DNA of 64,000 nt, from contig NC_088677.1 in assembly GCF_950023065.1 (NCBI RefSeq), forward strand, positions 69,961,469 to 70,025,468, in the 5' to 3' direction. The notes beneath the pieces are model-generated. The model ran no database searches. It saw only the letters and a list, made by a program, of their open reading frames with translations, and was not told where the DNA came from. The stretch is from Planococcus citri. Its lineage: Eukaryota > Arthropoda > Insecta > Hemiptera > Pseudococcidae. The first letter of the stretch is position 1; the number at the start of each line of letters is the position of its first letter. Shown here in pieces: positions 12,511 through 25,445 of this stretch. A program made the translations under genes and the position numbers.

Positions 12511-14508
12511 TTTTTTGTAATTTTCACGCTAAGGTGCATATTAGCTTGGGGCAGGGCCAAAGCAGCCTGAAAAAAATGGAAAACTTTCAATTCTGAAATT
12601 AGATACAACGAATCAGCCCCCCCCCCATTATCTGCTCTTTTTTTGGCTCAATATCCCAAAAGAGACACAAATTAACAACGAAGATCAAAATATTCAAGTT
12701 ACGATTCAATTACCCCCTTTCACCTTTCCTATTACATTTAAAAATGGTCAAAATTTCTTCCCCTAAGTTGACGAACTAGGATCACTGTACTTAGAGACTG
12801 ACTGGTTTTAACCGGTTACAGGACGATTTTATTTTGCGCAAATACGAGTCGCAATGCGATTAAAATTCGATACGAAATTACGCCAACTCGACGATAGATT
12901 GGCAGATTATTGTGGAGGGCTTCGGGTCAAGTGCGAGGTCGGTCATGTGTTTCGAGAAGTCGATCAGCGAAAAACGTGCTATTGTTTTTAGTGTGTTTTT
13001 CCTAGCTAGAGGCTAAAGGAGCGCCGAGCGGTTACGATAACGTTTGCAATTCGTGACGAAACAACGACGACGACGGTGGCAGAGAGGCACAATCGCCAAT
13101 TAATTCGATTTCAAATTGATTACATAGAATATTCTGATTCCGAGTAGTGTTTTGAAAAAGCTCATCCGTAGATATAACCGAGTCGAAGGTCATTTTTGAA
13201 CATATTCTTTGGCTAGGGTATAATCATGTTTGATCCATTTTATAGAAGAAAAAATCCCACGAGATGTGAGCGTTGATCGTCTCTTTATTATCGTTTTCGA
13301 AGCAATTGACCTAGCTAGACTTGTTGCTTCGAAATTTTCTCAAGTTGCAAAAATTTCACGTGCGATACGATATTCCACCCTGCCTTTCTTCATTTGGTTA
13401 TAATTTTTGCATCCATCTCGAGACTATCGTAAGATAATTTTATATCGTCGTATAGTGAAAATTTTACGCGTGTGTAATTTCATTTCGACGTAACTGACGT
13501 AGGCCCTGCCTGCCTGCTCCTTCCTTTCGGTGTTCGAAAATTGTTCCTGTGGCTGGGCTAAATGCGTAGTCAAGTCACAATAACTGGCACGCGTACAATA
13601 CACGCAGAGAAGCAATTTATACGAATACGACTGATTCTGGTACTTGGTGGCGGTGGATGGAGGTGCCATGGTGGTGGTGGCGGTTAATCTAGGAAGAACG
13701 AGCTTCATATACACTGTACGAATAGTGTTGTCGAACGAAGTACGTCGAGATGTGGCGGCGACCTTGGCCTATGGCGTATAAAAACGCACTTGGACGTACG
13801 CGTAAAATGTGTTAATGATGAGCGTATATTTTATACTTTTTCGTCGTATGAAAGTATATACGTTTTACGAATACGCCATGGTATGGTATTGGTACCTAAA
13901 AACTCGTTTCTCGAATCGTCTCGTAGTCTTGGAAATCCTTTTTTTTTTCGGCACAAGGTATACCTATACTCGCGGAGAAGTGGTAGAGGTGGTTTGAAAG
14001 ATGTGTATCGTGTACGCCTACACTTGAGCATGAGCTAGTCTAATGCTCTCGGTTGGTAAATTCTACCGAGTGGTTTATTGAGAAAGTTTTATCGGTTCGG
14101 GGTCCTTTGGAGTAGGGATGCAGGATTTATACTCAAGTTCCGGTTGAAGAGATTTTCTTCTGACTCTGACGAGGGAATCTTTGAGAAGTTTGGGTAGTTC
14201 ATGTACGAATCGAGTAGAAGCGTTGAAAACTTGTTTCTTTGTTGATTTTTTATTTTGGTTGGACCTTGTCGAATGATTTGGCAAATTCTTTATGGGATCG
14301 TTATGCGAAAAGATTGCGGAAATGGTTAAAATATGGTCGTTGAAGAATTATGGAATATTAATCATAAAATAAATGTAATTAGGATGGTTGGATGTTTCGA
14401 AAATGAGGTAAAATTTCATGAAATGAATATTAAAATTTGTTAGTGAGCATTTTTCGAAAACTTTTTTCTAAAATTGTATGATGAGGGAAGTTTTTTGCAA
14501 TTTTTCCC
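12511..14508. other. No gene seen; CpG-rich stretch at about 12,790-14,060
   Basis: No supported gene. The CpG-rich composition at 12,790-14,060 resembles insect promoter or 5' UTR sequence, and this could hold an upstream RB1CC1 exon that I cannot recognise. The 96-codon minus-strand frame and the overlapping plus-strand frames lack domain content. Confidence 0.35.
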
Positions 14509-14590
14509 TTTTGAACTCAAATTTGACTTATTTTTGATCATCCAAAAATTTTGAACTCAAATTTGTCTTATTTTTGACCATCCAAAAATG
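14509..14590. repeat. Two-copy tandem duplication, period about 39 bp
   Basis: The unit 'ttgaactcaaatttg.cttatttttga.catccaaaaat' occurs twice in succession and is followed by a partial third echo ('aaatggtcaaattttt'). Non-coding. Confidence 0.75.
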
Positions 14591-14819
14591 GTCAAATTTT
14601 TGAAAATTTCAACATTGAAGTCTTTTTGATGTGCACATTGATTAGAGCCTGAATGTACGAAAAATCCCCGTAGTGGAGAATAAATTGGTTTTTAAAAAAT
14701 CATATTACTCGTATGTACCTACATTTTAATCATAAAATTGCGTTCTGCAGATTGGGCTTTTTCATAATTAGCATCTCTTGTTCTATGTACGTCAATAAGT
14801 CTGAGAAAGAAAAAGGTAT

Positions 14820-16800
14820 ATTTTGTACTTGACATTTTTTTCGACAAATTTCAATAATTTCTTTGATATTTTAGGACGTTTTTAGTGATTTTCTAAGTGC
14901 TTTTTTCCATTTTTATTTATAAAATTTTTCTCTAGTTTTCAATGAGTAAAAACTAAAAATCTGTTTTATTGTATTTTTGGGAATATTTTTGGAAATTTTT
15001 ATTTCATTTTATGAAACATTTTAATGTTACGTAACAATTTTTTGCAATTACTTTCACAATTTTAGTGACTTTTTAGAGGTTTTTATTTAGTTTTCAATAA
15101 GTAAAATTCCATTTTATTATAATTTTTGGTGATTTTTTTTGCATTTTGAAATTTTTTTGCAATTGTTTGCTGTTCTTTTTGTATGTTTGAAAGGTATTTT
15201 TACTAATTTTCATTCCCTTGCAAATTTTTGTGGAATTGATTATTTTAAAATGTCGCAATTTCGTACTTATTTTTGTGATTTTTGAAAAGAAATTGTACAT
15301 CGACCGAGCAATTTTTTCTCATTTCCAAGAATTTTAATGTTGTTTAAGAATCTTAACCTTAAGGCATTTTTTTTTTTACAATAATTTCAGTGCTTTTTTT
15401 GAGATTTTTTTTCACTGTTCATTAAGCAAAATAGCAAAATTCTATTTTATGTGTGTTTTTTTTTGCATTCTAAAAACTTTTTTACAGCTTATTTCTGTTT
15501 TTTTTTGTCAGTTTTACATATATTTTTACTACTTTTCATTCGCTTAATGGTTTTCTTTAAAGAGTATCTGTAATTTCGTCAATTTTGTTTTCTACGTTTT
15601 CTGCAATTTTTTCGTTTTCCCACTATTTTTTCATTTTTGGAACCGACTTCGCAGAAATTTTGAATTTTTCAATAATTTTTACCATATTTGAACGTTCTGA
15701 TGTTTTTTTCCTAAAATTTTCTGCAATATTCTTTACAATTGCAAAAATTTTCTGATAATCTTTTCGTGGTTTAAATTTTATCGTTACGTGTTTTGTTTAG
15801 ATTTTTTGTGTAGCCATCAAATTTTTGGAATTTTTCAAATGTTTTAGGATTTTTCAGTGAATTTTGGGTCCTCTTCAATCTTTTTACTTATGAGAATTCA
15901 TTGTCCTGTTGGCTGAATTTTCATCGAACGTTTCACTTTTTTGTGCTATTTTCATATTTTTCTTCAGTTTTTTGTAGTTTTTATGATGCCAATTTTTTTA
16001 AATTTCTTGTGGCATTTCAACAATTTTTTTAGAATGTTGGTTTAAAAAAAAAAGTAATGTTTGACTAAGTTAATCTAAAAGATTTCAACGTAACTATTTT
16101 CTGGATTTTTCCTTCAATTTTTTCATTTTTTTTTGAGAATTTTTTATATGATCTTACACTTGATTTTTCGTAATTCTCTAGAAGTTTTTGCTATTTTTTA
16201 ATGAATTCGGAGATTTTTTTGAGCTATTTTCATAAGTTTTATTTTTTAAAAGGTTTTTTGCGTCATTTTCACAATTTTTAACGTTCTTTGGTATTTTTTC
16301 TTCTTGTTTTTTTCTTATTTTTCGAATGTTTGACAGTTAATTTAAAAGCTCGTGGTGTTTTCATAATTTATAAAAGTTCAATGATTTTTCCGCTTATTTT
16401 TTCATATTTTTTAAGGAGTATTTTATGATCTTACAATTGATTTTTTCTAGTTCTCTAAAAGTTTTCGCATTTTTCAGTGAATTCTGAGATTTTTGAGCTG
16501 TTTTCATTAATTTTCTTTTTTTTGCCAAAGTTTTTATCGTTGTTTTAACAATTTTTAACGTTCTTCGGTATTTTTTTGTTTGTTTTTTCCTATTTTTCGC
16601 GGTTTTGTGGTCTAAAAGTAATTTTTACTCGTAGCATGACTTTTTTTTAGTATTTTGATGTATTTTTACCGCTTGAAACAATTTTTTTAAATTATTCAGT
16701 GAGTTGTAGTGGCTGCGAAAATTTGTTTGGTTCAAACTTTCTCGTACGTTGTATTGTTTTTTTAGTATTTTTTTTCAGTGTTTGATTATTTTATACGTGG
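14820..16800. repeat. T-rich degenerate repeat block, including a 277-bp duplication
   Basis: About 2 kb in which the + strand is strongly T-rich. Within it, about 16,090-16,360 is repeated at about 16,370-16,640. The shared landmarks 'atgatcttaca.ttgatttt' at 16,148 and 16,425, 'gtgaattc.gagatttttgag' and 'caatttttaacgttctt.gg' keep the same order and give a period of 277 bp. Earlier parts of the block look like more decayed members of the same family. No coding sequence is seen. Confidence 0.65.
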
Positions 16801-19800
16801 CAACACTGATTATGTGATTTGTGGTAAATCTGCCTTGAAGTAGAATTAATATTCTTGTAAAAATCAATACATACATACATACTCTTTTTCAAGTCTCTTT
16901 TAGTTGAAATTGGATCACTACAAATTTTTTTAATCCGATCACACCCCCCTCCTCTCTACCACTCCCTCAAAAATGAAAATCTTCGACTTTCAGTGTCTAG
17001 TTCACGAGAGGTATGGTCAAGATCATTAATTTTTTTGAAAAATTAATAAACTTGGCGTATAACTTTTTAAACGTTTTGACATTGAATGACCTCGTAAAAA
17101 AAAGTAATTGTCGTACAAATTTCAGAGTCTGTTGATTTAATATTTATGTACCTCTATACCTACTTAGACCTACCTAGTGGCTAGTACCTACTCGTACATA
17201 ATAAATCTTACTCTACAAAACCATGGGCATGAGTTTCGAAACCTTATTAGATGAATATTGAATAACACCATTTTCCTAGGTACATATTTACTCACTTACC
17301 GAGCTCTCGATATTTTAAATTAATTTTTGATTGGAAAAGCCCCGTATCTGGTTTTTTGAAGTATACCAACAGAAAATCAACAGATAACCTGGCAAATTTT
17401 GAGATAAATTTCTCAAAAGCGTACGAACTCGAGATCTCGAGTGCTTCATCGAGCTTATACTGTGCAAATAAAAATCCTTTAAAAAGCTCGATAGGTATTC
17501 GAGAGATTTTCACAAACAGTCAGGTGATTTTTCTTATCATCTCAGGTCGGTCGCCGCGTCGAGAGTCGCATCGTTTAGATTTGATAGTAATGAGAAAGTG
17601 TAAACAGGATTGAGAATATTGTATGATTGTGTATAATGTAATGTATAGTATTTGCAGCTTATCAGCTCACCAGGCAATGTTTATCAACAATTTTATAAAT
17701 ACGAGTATAACCGATAGTAAAATACTCGGTACATGATTTAGATCGGAGAATACCTATGGTACGTGTGTGGTGTGATTTTATGTGTATTACGTATCGAATA
17801 TGACGATCAGCTGAGAAGTATACAGTACATGGGTTTATGAAGAGAGATAATGAGAAAAAAGTAATGGCAATAGAGTTGTTTTGGAAAAGATACTCGTACG
17901 ACTATGAAAAATACTCGTACATAGCGAATAAATTATCATCAATCGTTCGAATGTGTATCTTTTTTTAAGCGAAGCGCAAGATAACAGTAAAATAACCTCA
18001 GGCAACGTACAAGTGCGACCTGATAAATTGATAACGGAGCATTATCCGTAACTTGGTAATTTTTGATAAATGTTGACTCGATGAATGATTTTACTGTTCT
18101 AAATATCGTGTTGGGTTATTTAATTATTGAGAACTTTCGGAAGATCTGAACTGTTCAGAGTAGAAAAATAACTCGAGGGCTTTTCGACAAAAGTTTAAGT
18201 TTTTGAGGCTGTTTTTTTTTGAACTGGTTCAGGTGTTGAATTTTTTGTTTGATTGTTATGTTTACTCTTTCATCTGTTTTTTTGCTCAATTTCAATTCAG
18301 AATGTTACGATCTTGTTTAGAGAATGAGCTCGTCTCGTCAAAGTCTACTGCTTTACCTCATTATCCCCTCCCTTCCGCGCGTTTGTAAGCTCATTCCCGA
18401 ATTACCTGTCTGGTACACATTCGTTTTGAAATTATTATCAATAATAATTCATCGATTTATTTCAATCGTTTTATACAAATTATCGTTGCTATTTTCAATT
18501 TGATAAACCTTAAGTAGGTATTTATTGATAGAGAAAATTGAAACTAAATTAAAACTTATCGATGTTTTTACCCTTTTTATTAATCAGCTGTTAATTTTCT
18601 AATCGACTCGTGGACGATTACTCGTATATCTGAAATTAGTTTCGATTGATGTTGGAGAAAAATAAATAATAATAACAAATTAATAATTTCATTAAGTAAT
18701 AACATCATAAAAAGTCGGTTAACTTATCATTTTCCTCTTTCTCTTCCATTCCACGGGCTCTACAATCTAACGTACGTAGGGAGAAAACAAATTGATCGAA
18801 TAATTTGTACATTAATTTCTCACAATAAGGTAAAAAATCCCGATAAAATTCATTTAATTTATTTTCAAGCAAGCACTCGAAGTGAATTTTCACTTTTGAG
18901 AGGGCGAATGGTGAGAAATTACTTCTTTATTTTGGAGTCGACCAAGTTTGTCATTGAAATTTCCCTCTCTTCTCTTTTTAGCTGTTTTTCTTCTTTTATT
19001 AAAAATGTTGAGAAAATCAGGACTTTTTTGCTCCGTTTTCAAAACCTTGGAATTTTTTCCTACGTTACTTTGTCTATTGTTGCAAAAACATTAAAAATAA
19101 TTAAGTAATTTTTCAAAATAAAGCTCTACCGTGGATAAAAATTATACGAATGCAACGAGTTATTTCAAAAAAATCAACAATTAAATGAAGAATAAGTTGG
19201 TAGGTAATTAAAACAACAGTGATGCCAAAACACTGACCATTAATAAAATCTGTTGTTCAACTTCCTCGAGTCAATAGCCTTGGATTTTGAAACGCATGCT
19301 TTATTTATTGATGTAGCTTGTAGATTATTTGCATTTTAACGAAAAATATTAAATTTCGGATATCGTGTCTGTCGATTCAGTTTTACTTTTTCATTATTTT
19401 CCACGTTTTTCGCATTACTCTACCTTTGTTTCAAATACCTACACGTTGATTTTGGTCTAAATTTTCCCTTTCTTGCACCGATCTTTAATTATAGTCCACG
19501 TGGAGTTGTGAACAATGAAACTGAAGGCTGAAGTCTGAAGTCTGAACACCCAAGTATAGTTAGGTGATTTGGCAACGTTGATTTGTGTTTTTATTTGCTC
19601 AATGTTTGTTTTTTGTCAAACCACTTACCTGTGGTTTTGTTGTGTTGTTTTGATCTATAGAGAATCAGATGCATAAATTTTCGTATGGGTGGTTTAATGA
19701 TGAAGTTGGTTTCTCAATTTTTTCGAAGGGGGGGGGGGTTCAAGAAATTTCACTTTTAACTTTAAAAATTTTTGTTTTTCCATTTCATTAGTAGTCGCAT

Positions 19801-19839
19801 TGTTTGATTTACAGTCACATTTTAAGGTCTAATTTCGAT
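16801..19839. other. No gene seen
   Basis: Mixed AT-rich and CpG-containing sequence with several ACTCGTA motifs (near 17,190, 17,895, 17,911 and 18,620). No coding exon can be supported. A run of eleven G lies at about 19,728-19,738. Confidence 0.35.
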
Positions 19840-20900
19840 ACAAGGGGAGGGGGGAGAAATTCCCCAAAATCCCAAAGTGTGCAATTGGTGAGTCACTCTG
19901 GGATTTTTTCTAGTTCGTATTCTAATTAGCCAAGTGTTAAAGTAAAAATATTTTTCACCACAATTTTTTTCAAAAAAAAAAAGTTCTAAAATTTCAAAAT
20001 GTGCGAATAGGAAGCTACTCTGGGAATGCTTTTTCTTGGTCATATTCTAACCACTTACTAATCACGTTTTGAGAGTCACTTTCGAAGTAGATGAAAAAAA
20101 AACAGTTGTACGTATTTTTGGATCCAAATTTCTCAAAAAAATTCCCCAAAATTCTGAACTTTGTGATTGGGCACTTGGGCAGCTACAACTTTAGAAATCT
20201 TCTTGCTAGGCCATATTCTAAGTACCCAAGTGTTGAAATAATTTTTTCCCCAAAAAATTTTCCAACCTTACCCCCCCCCCCCTGAATGTGCAATAGAGAG
20301 AGAAGATGCAAATTTTCAAGGAATCTTCTGTCTAGGTCATCGTTTTGATTGAGAGGACCATTTTCGACTTGCAACTGAGAAAATATAATAATATTATAGA
20401 CCACTCCCTCCCTCCCCCTAGCCCAAAAACCTCCAAAATGTGTGTTTGGGCTGTTACAAGTGTGGGAATATTTTTTCTATGTAGGTCATATTCTAATTAC
20501 GTGCACGTTTCTTGGGCCACTTTCAGCATACCTACTTAGAGTGACAAAAGTGTATTTTTGGGCCCAAATTTTTTCAAAAAATTCCTCAAAATCCCAAAAA
20601 GTGCAGTTGGGCACTCAAAACTGGAGAAATTTTCTTTCTTGCTCACATTCCAACTATTCAAGTGTTTTGAGGACTATTTTCAACATGTGAGTGAGAAAAT
20701 AAAATAGTTTTGACCTTTATTATTTTTTTTTTTCAAAAAAATGCGTCAAGATATTATCGAATTGTGCGATTGGGCAGCTTCAACTCTGGGAATCTTCTTT
20801 CTATGCTACAAATATATTCTCATTATCATTGAGTTCTGAAATTATGACCATTTTTCAGTACAGGGAGACAGAAAAGTGTGTTTTGCGACGTTTTATTTGT
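19840..20900. repeat. Degenerate tandem array, about seven units of 120-165 bp
   Basis: A landmark of the form 'tgtgcgattgggcagctnca' followed by 'ctggga.tctt' recurs near 19,877, 20,000, 20,160, 20,287, 20,440, 20,600 and 20,764. Each is preceded by 'tttttcaaaaaattcc.caaaat.c' and followed by 'catattctaa..a...aagtgtt'. Units differ greatly in sequence but keep this order. The small frames here are repeat-derived. Confidence 0.75.
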
Positions 20901-20929
20901 TCTGAAAAATTCTCTCCCCCCAATGGTGG

Positions 20930-21230
20930 TTTCTTTTGTCAAGCCAAAATTGGGTCTCTGTCATTCTTATGTGACTGAAAACGAAGGCATAAGTTTCCAG
21001 AATTTCAATTTTTTTCTGTCAGTTTTAAAATTTGTCATTTGAGTAGTTTTGAGAAAATGAAATTTTAGGACCCTCAATTTCTGATTTGGGCTGTTGATTT
21101 TTTGAGATTGGAGGGGGGCTACCCCATGGGTCTTCATATTTTGATTGAAAAATGAGCAAAAGCTGTATCTGAGTGACTTAGAGGTTCCTTTGTGAACGTT
21201 TGAGAATTCTTTTTGGATTTCCTTCATTCA
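20930..21230 (+). repeat. Dispersed repeat, copy 1 (second copy at about 37,125-37,390)
   Basis: The landmarks 'aaaattgggtctct', 'gctaccccatgggtctt' and 'aaaaatgagcaaa', then 'gagtgacttagaggttcctt', recur in the same order and orientation in the RB1CC1 intron at about 37,134-37,385. The two copies are strongly diverged. The family is not recognised. Confidence 0.6.
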
Positions 21231-24200
21231 TTTAAATACATTTTTAAGCATTCAAGATGCATACTCAATACCCTATAATTCCATTTGGATTTCATTTTGT
21301 CAATTTTTCACTTATTTTTCTTATTATTATATGTATTCCCCCTGAAATGTTTTCATCACTACCTCAATCGCTGTGCATTTTAAAATATCAATACAGGATT
21401 TTAAATGGGCAATGCTTTTAGCTGAAAAATGCCCCTGAAAGTGTGAGAAGCTCCTTTTTCAGTGAAAGGAGGGGATTTGGTTGGGGGGGGGGAGTCTTCC
21501 AAACTGGAAAATTGGAAGAGGAGGAGATAAGAATGTCGAAATTTGTTTAAAAAACTCAATTTTGTCAGTTTGGTGAGCACCCTGATGAACTTCAGCGATC
21601 AAAAGATCTTGACCTTGGTTATTCTATACTTTTACCTCGCCTCCCCTTTCTATTTCCTGTTCAGCCATCTAATCAGTTATGGAATTGAAGTAAATTTTCT
21701 TATCTACTGCGACACTTTCACCAGATGTAATTCCCTCCTGGAAAATTTCCTTTGTTCTCAACGGTATTGTTTAGATATTCGATAATTTGCCCTATAATTT
21801 TGCCATTTTTTTCCTCCTGAACACGTTGTATTTTTTCCTCGTTCGCCACCATGTGCACCGTGCAGGCGTATTGCTGTAAATTATCGCGTAAAAAATAATC
21901 TCCGAACATGGATTGTCTGTCTGTCAGTTCAGTCGTGGTAATTTTTTTTTTTGTTATCAGCGAATACGAGTTTAGCGATATTACCAACTTGTATATTATA
22001 TGTATAGTTTCGTCCATAAAACGATACGCTTTCGTGGTGTGAATGTGTATGTGTGTGTGAGTGTACATGGACTATGGAGGTAGACAGCACTATTACTTAT
22101 ACTTACGCGGAATATAATGGAAGGGCGTATGAATAACATTTTCGCACGTCTTCTTCGTCTTCGTCATATCTATGTAGTCGAAATGCTCGTCATCAGCAAC
22201 GTTTTAATTACAATGAAATAATCGGATATCTACATACGACTTACGAGCATACAACTCTATATAGCTGATGTCGAACATGGTGGCATATTACAAATATTAC
22301 ATACTTGCATATTATAAAAGAATAAAGAGCGTAATATTTCGATTCCCAGACGAGTATCTATATTTTTTTTCCTGCCATAGTCAAGGTAGGATTCGCGTAC
22401 ACGTGTCTGGTCTGATGCGTTGCATAATCGATCCACTAACTGCAGTAACAACAACAATAATAATACATTAATACGCTAATAAAACCATTACTCATGTACA
22501 GGTATCCTCCCCTCTGTTCCCTATCTCCTAACTCGATGAAATTTTCGAATTTTCCTCGAAGTTATGCGTACGTATTTTGTAGATTTGAAATTCGCGAGAT
22601 ATTATAATTACTAAGAGATTTCATCAAATTATTTTTAATTCTGTGTTCTTGGTATTTGAGTAATTTTGATGACTGATCAAGCTTCATTTTTGCTCATTTG
22701 GGTAAATAGTCGAAATTATCGCCCATTGGTTAATGAGTAGTTGTGTTCAACTATCGCGTAGCTATATCCCTTGGCGTTTTATCTTCATCTGCTCTTATTC
22801 GACGATCACTCTTTACCTTTTTTTTTGTTCAACTTTTATCAAGGATCTTTTAATGCACAGTAGTCGCGTGGAGAGCGGTTAGCAGGGTGATTTCGTAACA
22901 TTGTCGTAAAGATTGCGAACACGTACGGGGCTAGTGTTGTGTGGATTTAAGTCGAGCTATTTTAACGCTTTAACATTGCGTCATAATATTATGGGCTTGT
23001 TGAGCGATATTTTGACGACGAAGATGTCGTCCAGCTGTGTATATTCGTCTTGAAATTTTTATTCGAGGTTGAACTTCGAGTCTTTTATGCGGAGTTTTAT
23101 GTCTCTGATGACCTTTCTGGGCACAGCTGACAAGATACTCCAAATGGGTGAAGAATTTTTTGACCAGACAAAGAAAAAATTGAAAGAATACCCAAGAGTG
23201 CTCCATTATGCCAAATATTAAGTGCTGAATTTTATTTTTCCATTTTTTTGGCGAATTTTTATGAATTTAGATTACTTAGGTCCATTTTCGGTAAAAATTT
23301 TGAAAATTTCATTAAATTGAGGTAGAAAGTTGAAATTTGGTTCATACCTTATTTTTAATCTCTCAAATCGATCGATAGTTGTTTCAAATCATTCTGGAGG
23401 TTTTAAAAGATTTTTCATTCTCCAATTTTCAACAAAAAAAATGTCGAAAAGGGGGGCCCAAATGATCTAATTTCAAATTAGATTGCTGTGCAGTTTGTTG
23501 AATGTTGTGTCTTGAAACACGTAATTGAACATTTTCGCATTTAACTGATTGTGAGATGATTTTTTTTCTTTGGTAAGAAAATAGATAAAAAAAATGACGA
23601 ATGTAAAAAGACAGAGGGTTAAAAGTTGTACAAAAAATGAAATGCCTGCAATTCCTCCAAAGAAAAAATGTCATAATTTTTAATTTCCTGCTCGTATAAT
23701 CTAACATCTTTCATCTCAATTTCCCCTCGGTCCAGCTTCAAACTCGTACATTCTTGTATTTGTTTCTTTATATCAAGTTAAATATGTACTCTTTGAAGCG
23801 ACCGACATTCATCCCCCCTTACTCCTTATCCACTTTCATCAAATAGAATAGCTTACTATAGATAGTCAAGTCGCAGTGTACACGGAAATCTTATTTTCTC
23901 GCCCCATTATCTTCGCTTTACTCTTTATTCTTTATCCTTTAAACATATTAAACGAAGCTTTGGAAAAAAGGATTTCGCCCCTCCCCCCACCACCACCCTG
24001 TGACTCCTTTTCGTTTTCTTTCTTTTTTCTGTTTGTGGTGATGAAGAAAATCTAGCTCGAGTGAGTTGACATTCGATGAAAATACGCGAAAGAAAGTGAC
24101 TCTCTTTTGCCGGATGAATGACACGAGGACGATCTTCAATCTTCACCCTTCTTATCTTTTACTCTTTAGTGTGTCCTCTTATCTACTCCCCTCTTCGTGC

Positions 24201-24850
24201 GCCACCCTCGTAGCGTTCTAGATTTATTTATAAAACAACGGAGGTCGTAGCCACCCTATTTTATTTAGTACGATGAGTCGATGACTGTAGGGGTGCCGGG
24301 TGGTGATGACTGATAAGGTAGTTGGTCGTGTTGGGTATCGATTGATGGATATCGAAGGGCGCTAGTGTGATTTAGAGGGTACTTCGGTGATGTCTTTTCG
24401 TATTATTTATGATACGATGAAAGTCAGCTCGTGTGTGAGGTGTTTTTTGTTGTGGTCGATTAGGGTGGGAAATTTTGAATACCTGGGGGAATTTTCTCGC
24501 GGAGGGGCTGGAATTTCTTGGATTTTGTTTCAAATTTTGATTTTAATCTTTTTACGAGCAGTTAGAAATTAGTATTTCTGCATCATTTTGTTGATATTTT
24601 CTGATAATCTGATAGAATAGTGTGATTTTTAGATTGATGTATGTAGCTATTAGTGAATTAATAAATTTATCAAAATTAATTTTATTTTACCTTTTTCGAA
24701 GGATTAATGAGGAGGGGGGTATCTGAAATGGAAAATGTTTCTCTTTCGGGGTTTTGGAGTTTGCTTTTTTTTTATTGCAGTGTTTTATTTTTTTTGGTTT
24801 GGATTTTTCATCCGGCAAATTGAAAAGAAAATTTTAGAGTTTGAATTTCG
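21231..24850. other. No gene seen; CpG-rich at about 21,880-22,460 and 22,700-23,110
   Basis: No exon could be supported. A GT-rich microsatellite-like stretch lies at about 22,040-22,062. The 116-codon minus-strand frame at 21,718-22,068 partly translates this stretch and has no domain signature. Confidence 0.35.
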
Positions 24851-24859
24851 AGGCACCTC

Positions 24860-25445
24860 AGGTCCTCAGTTTTCATGCACAAAAAGCAAAAAAATTGGTA
24901 TTTTTTTTGTCTAAAATTGTTCAAAAGTCTTGCTTTTTGTCAAAAATTGCGAAAAATTTTAGCTTTTCAAAGAGTCTTGCTTTTGTAACTGAAATTGCCA
25001 AAAATCATTGAAAAATCTTGTTTTTTAACCAGAAAAATGCCAAAAAAATACAGTTTTCTATAGTCATAATTTCCCAAAATTGCTGTTTTTTACTAATGTA
25101 GTCAAATTCTTGCTTTTTAAAAACTTTCTGAAGATTTTCACTTTTTTCCTAAAAATTAGTTACCCTAAAGATCTTGATTTTCTGCCTAAAACTGCCTAAA
25201 CGTATCATTTTTGGCCAAAAATTCCCCAAAAGTCCTGTTTTTTTGCTAAAATTGTCGGTCTTGTTTTTTTTTGCCAAAAATTTTCAAAAATACTCGTTTT
25301 TAACAAAATTTTTAAGAATTGTCAAAATAGTAATTTTTTTACAAAAAAATTCCCAAAAATTTCTCACATTTCTTCAAGAATTGTCTAAAAGTCTCACTTT
25401 TTTGCCAAAAATATTGACTGAATGTCTCGTTTTTTTTTTAACCTA
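24860..25445. repeat. Degenerate short-period repeat (CTTGCTTTTT/GCCAAAAATT family), copy 1
   Basis: Phrases 'tcttgctttttgtcaaaaattgc' and 'ttttttgccaaaaattcccaaaa' recur every 55-65 bp or so. The same phrases fill about 34,800-35,670 inside an RB1CC1 intron. The 90-codon frame here is a product of this repeat. Confidence 0.65.

Noticed and set aside
18301..18384. Possible exon with acceptor 'caatttcaattcag' and donor GTAAGC
   Set aside because: The open frame would leave phase 2, while RB1CC1 exon 28,491 needs phase 1, and the 27 residues match nothing I recognise.
19840..20900. Regular spacing suggestive of a CRISPR array
   Set aside because: Units are 120-165 bp, diverged along their whole length, with no short constant repeat alternating with unique spacers, and the genome is eukaryotic.
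21718..22068. 116-codon minus-strand frame
   Set aside because: The start translates a GT microsatellite (THTHIHIHT) and the remainder has no domain, splice or neighbour support.
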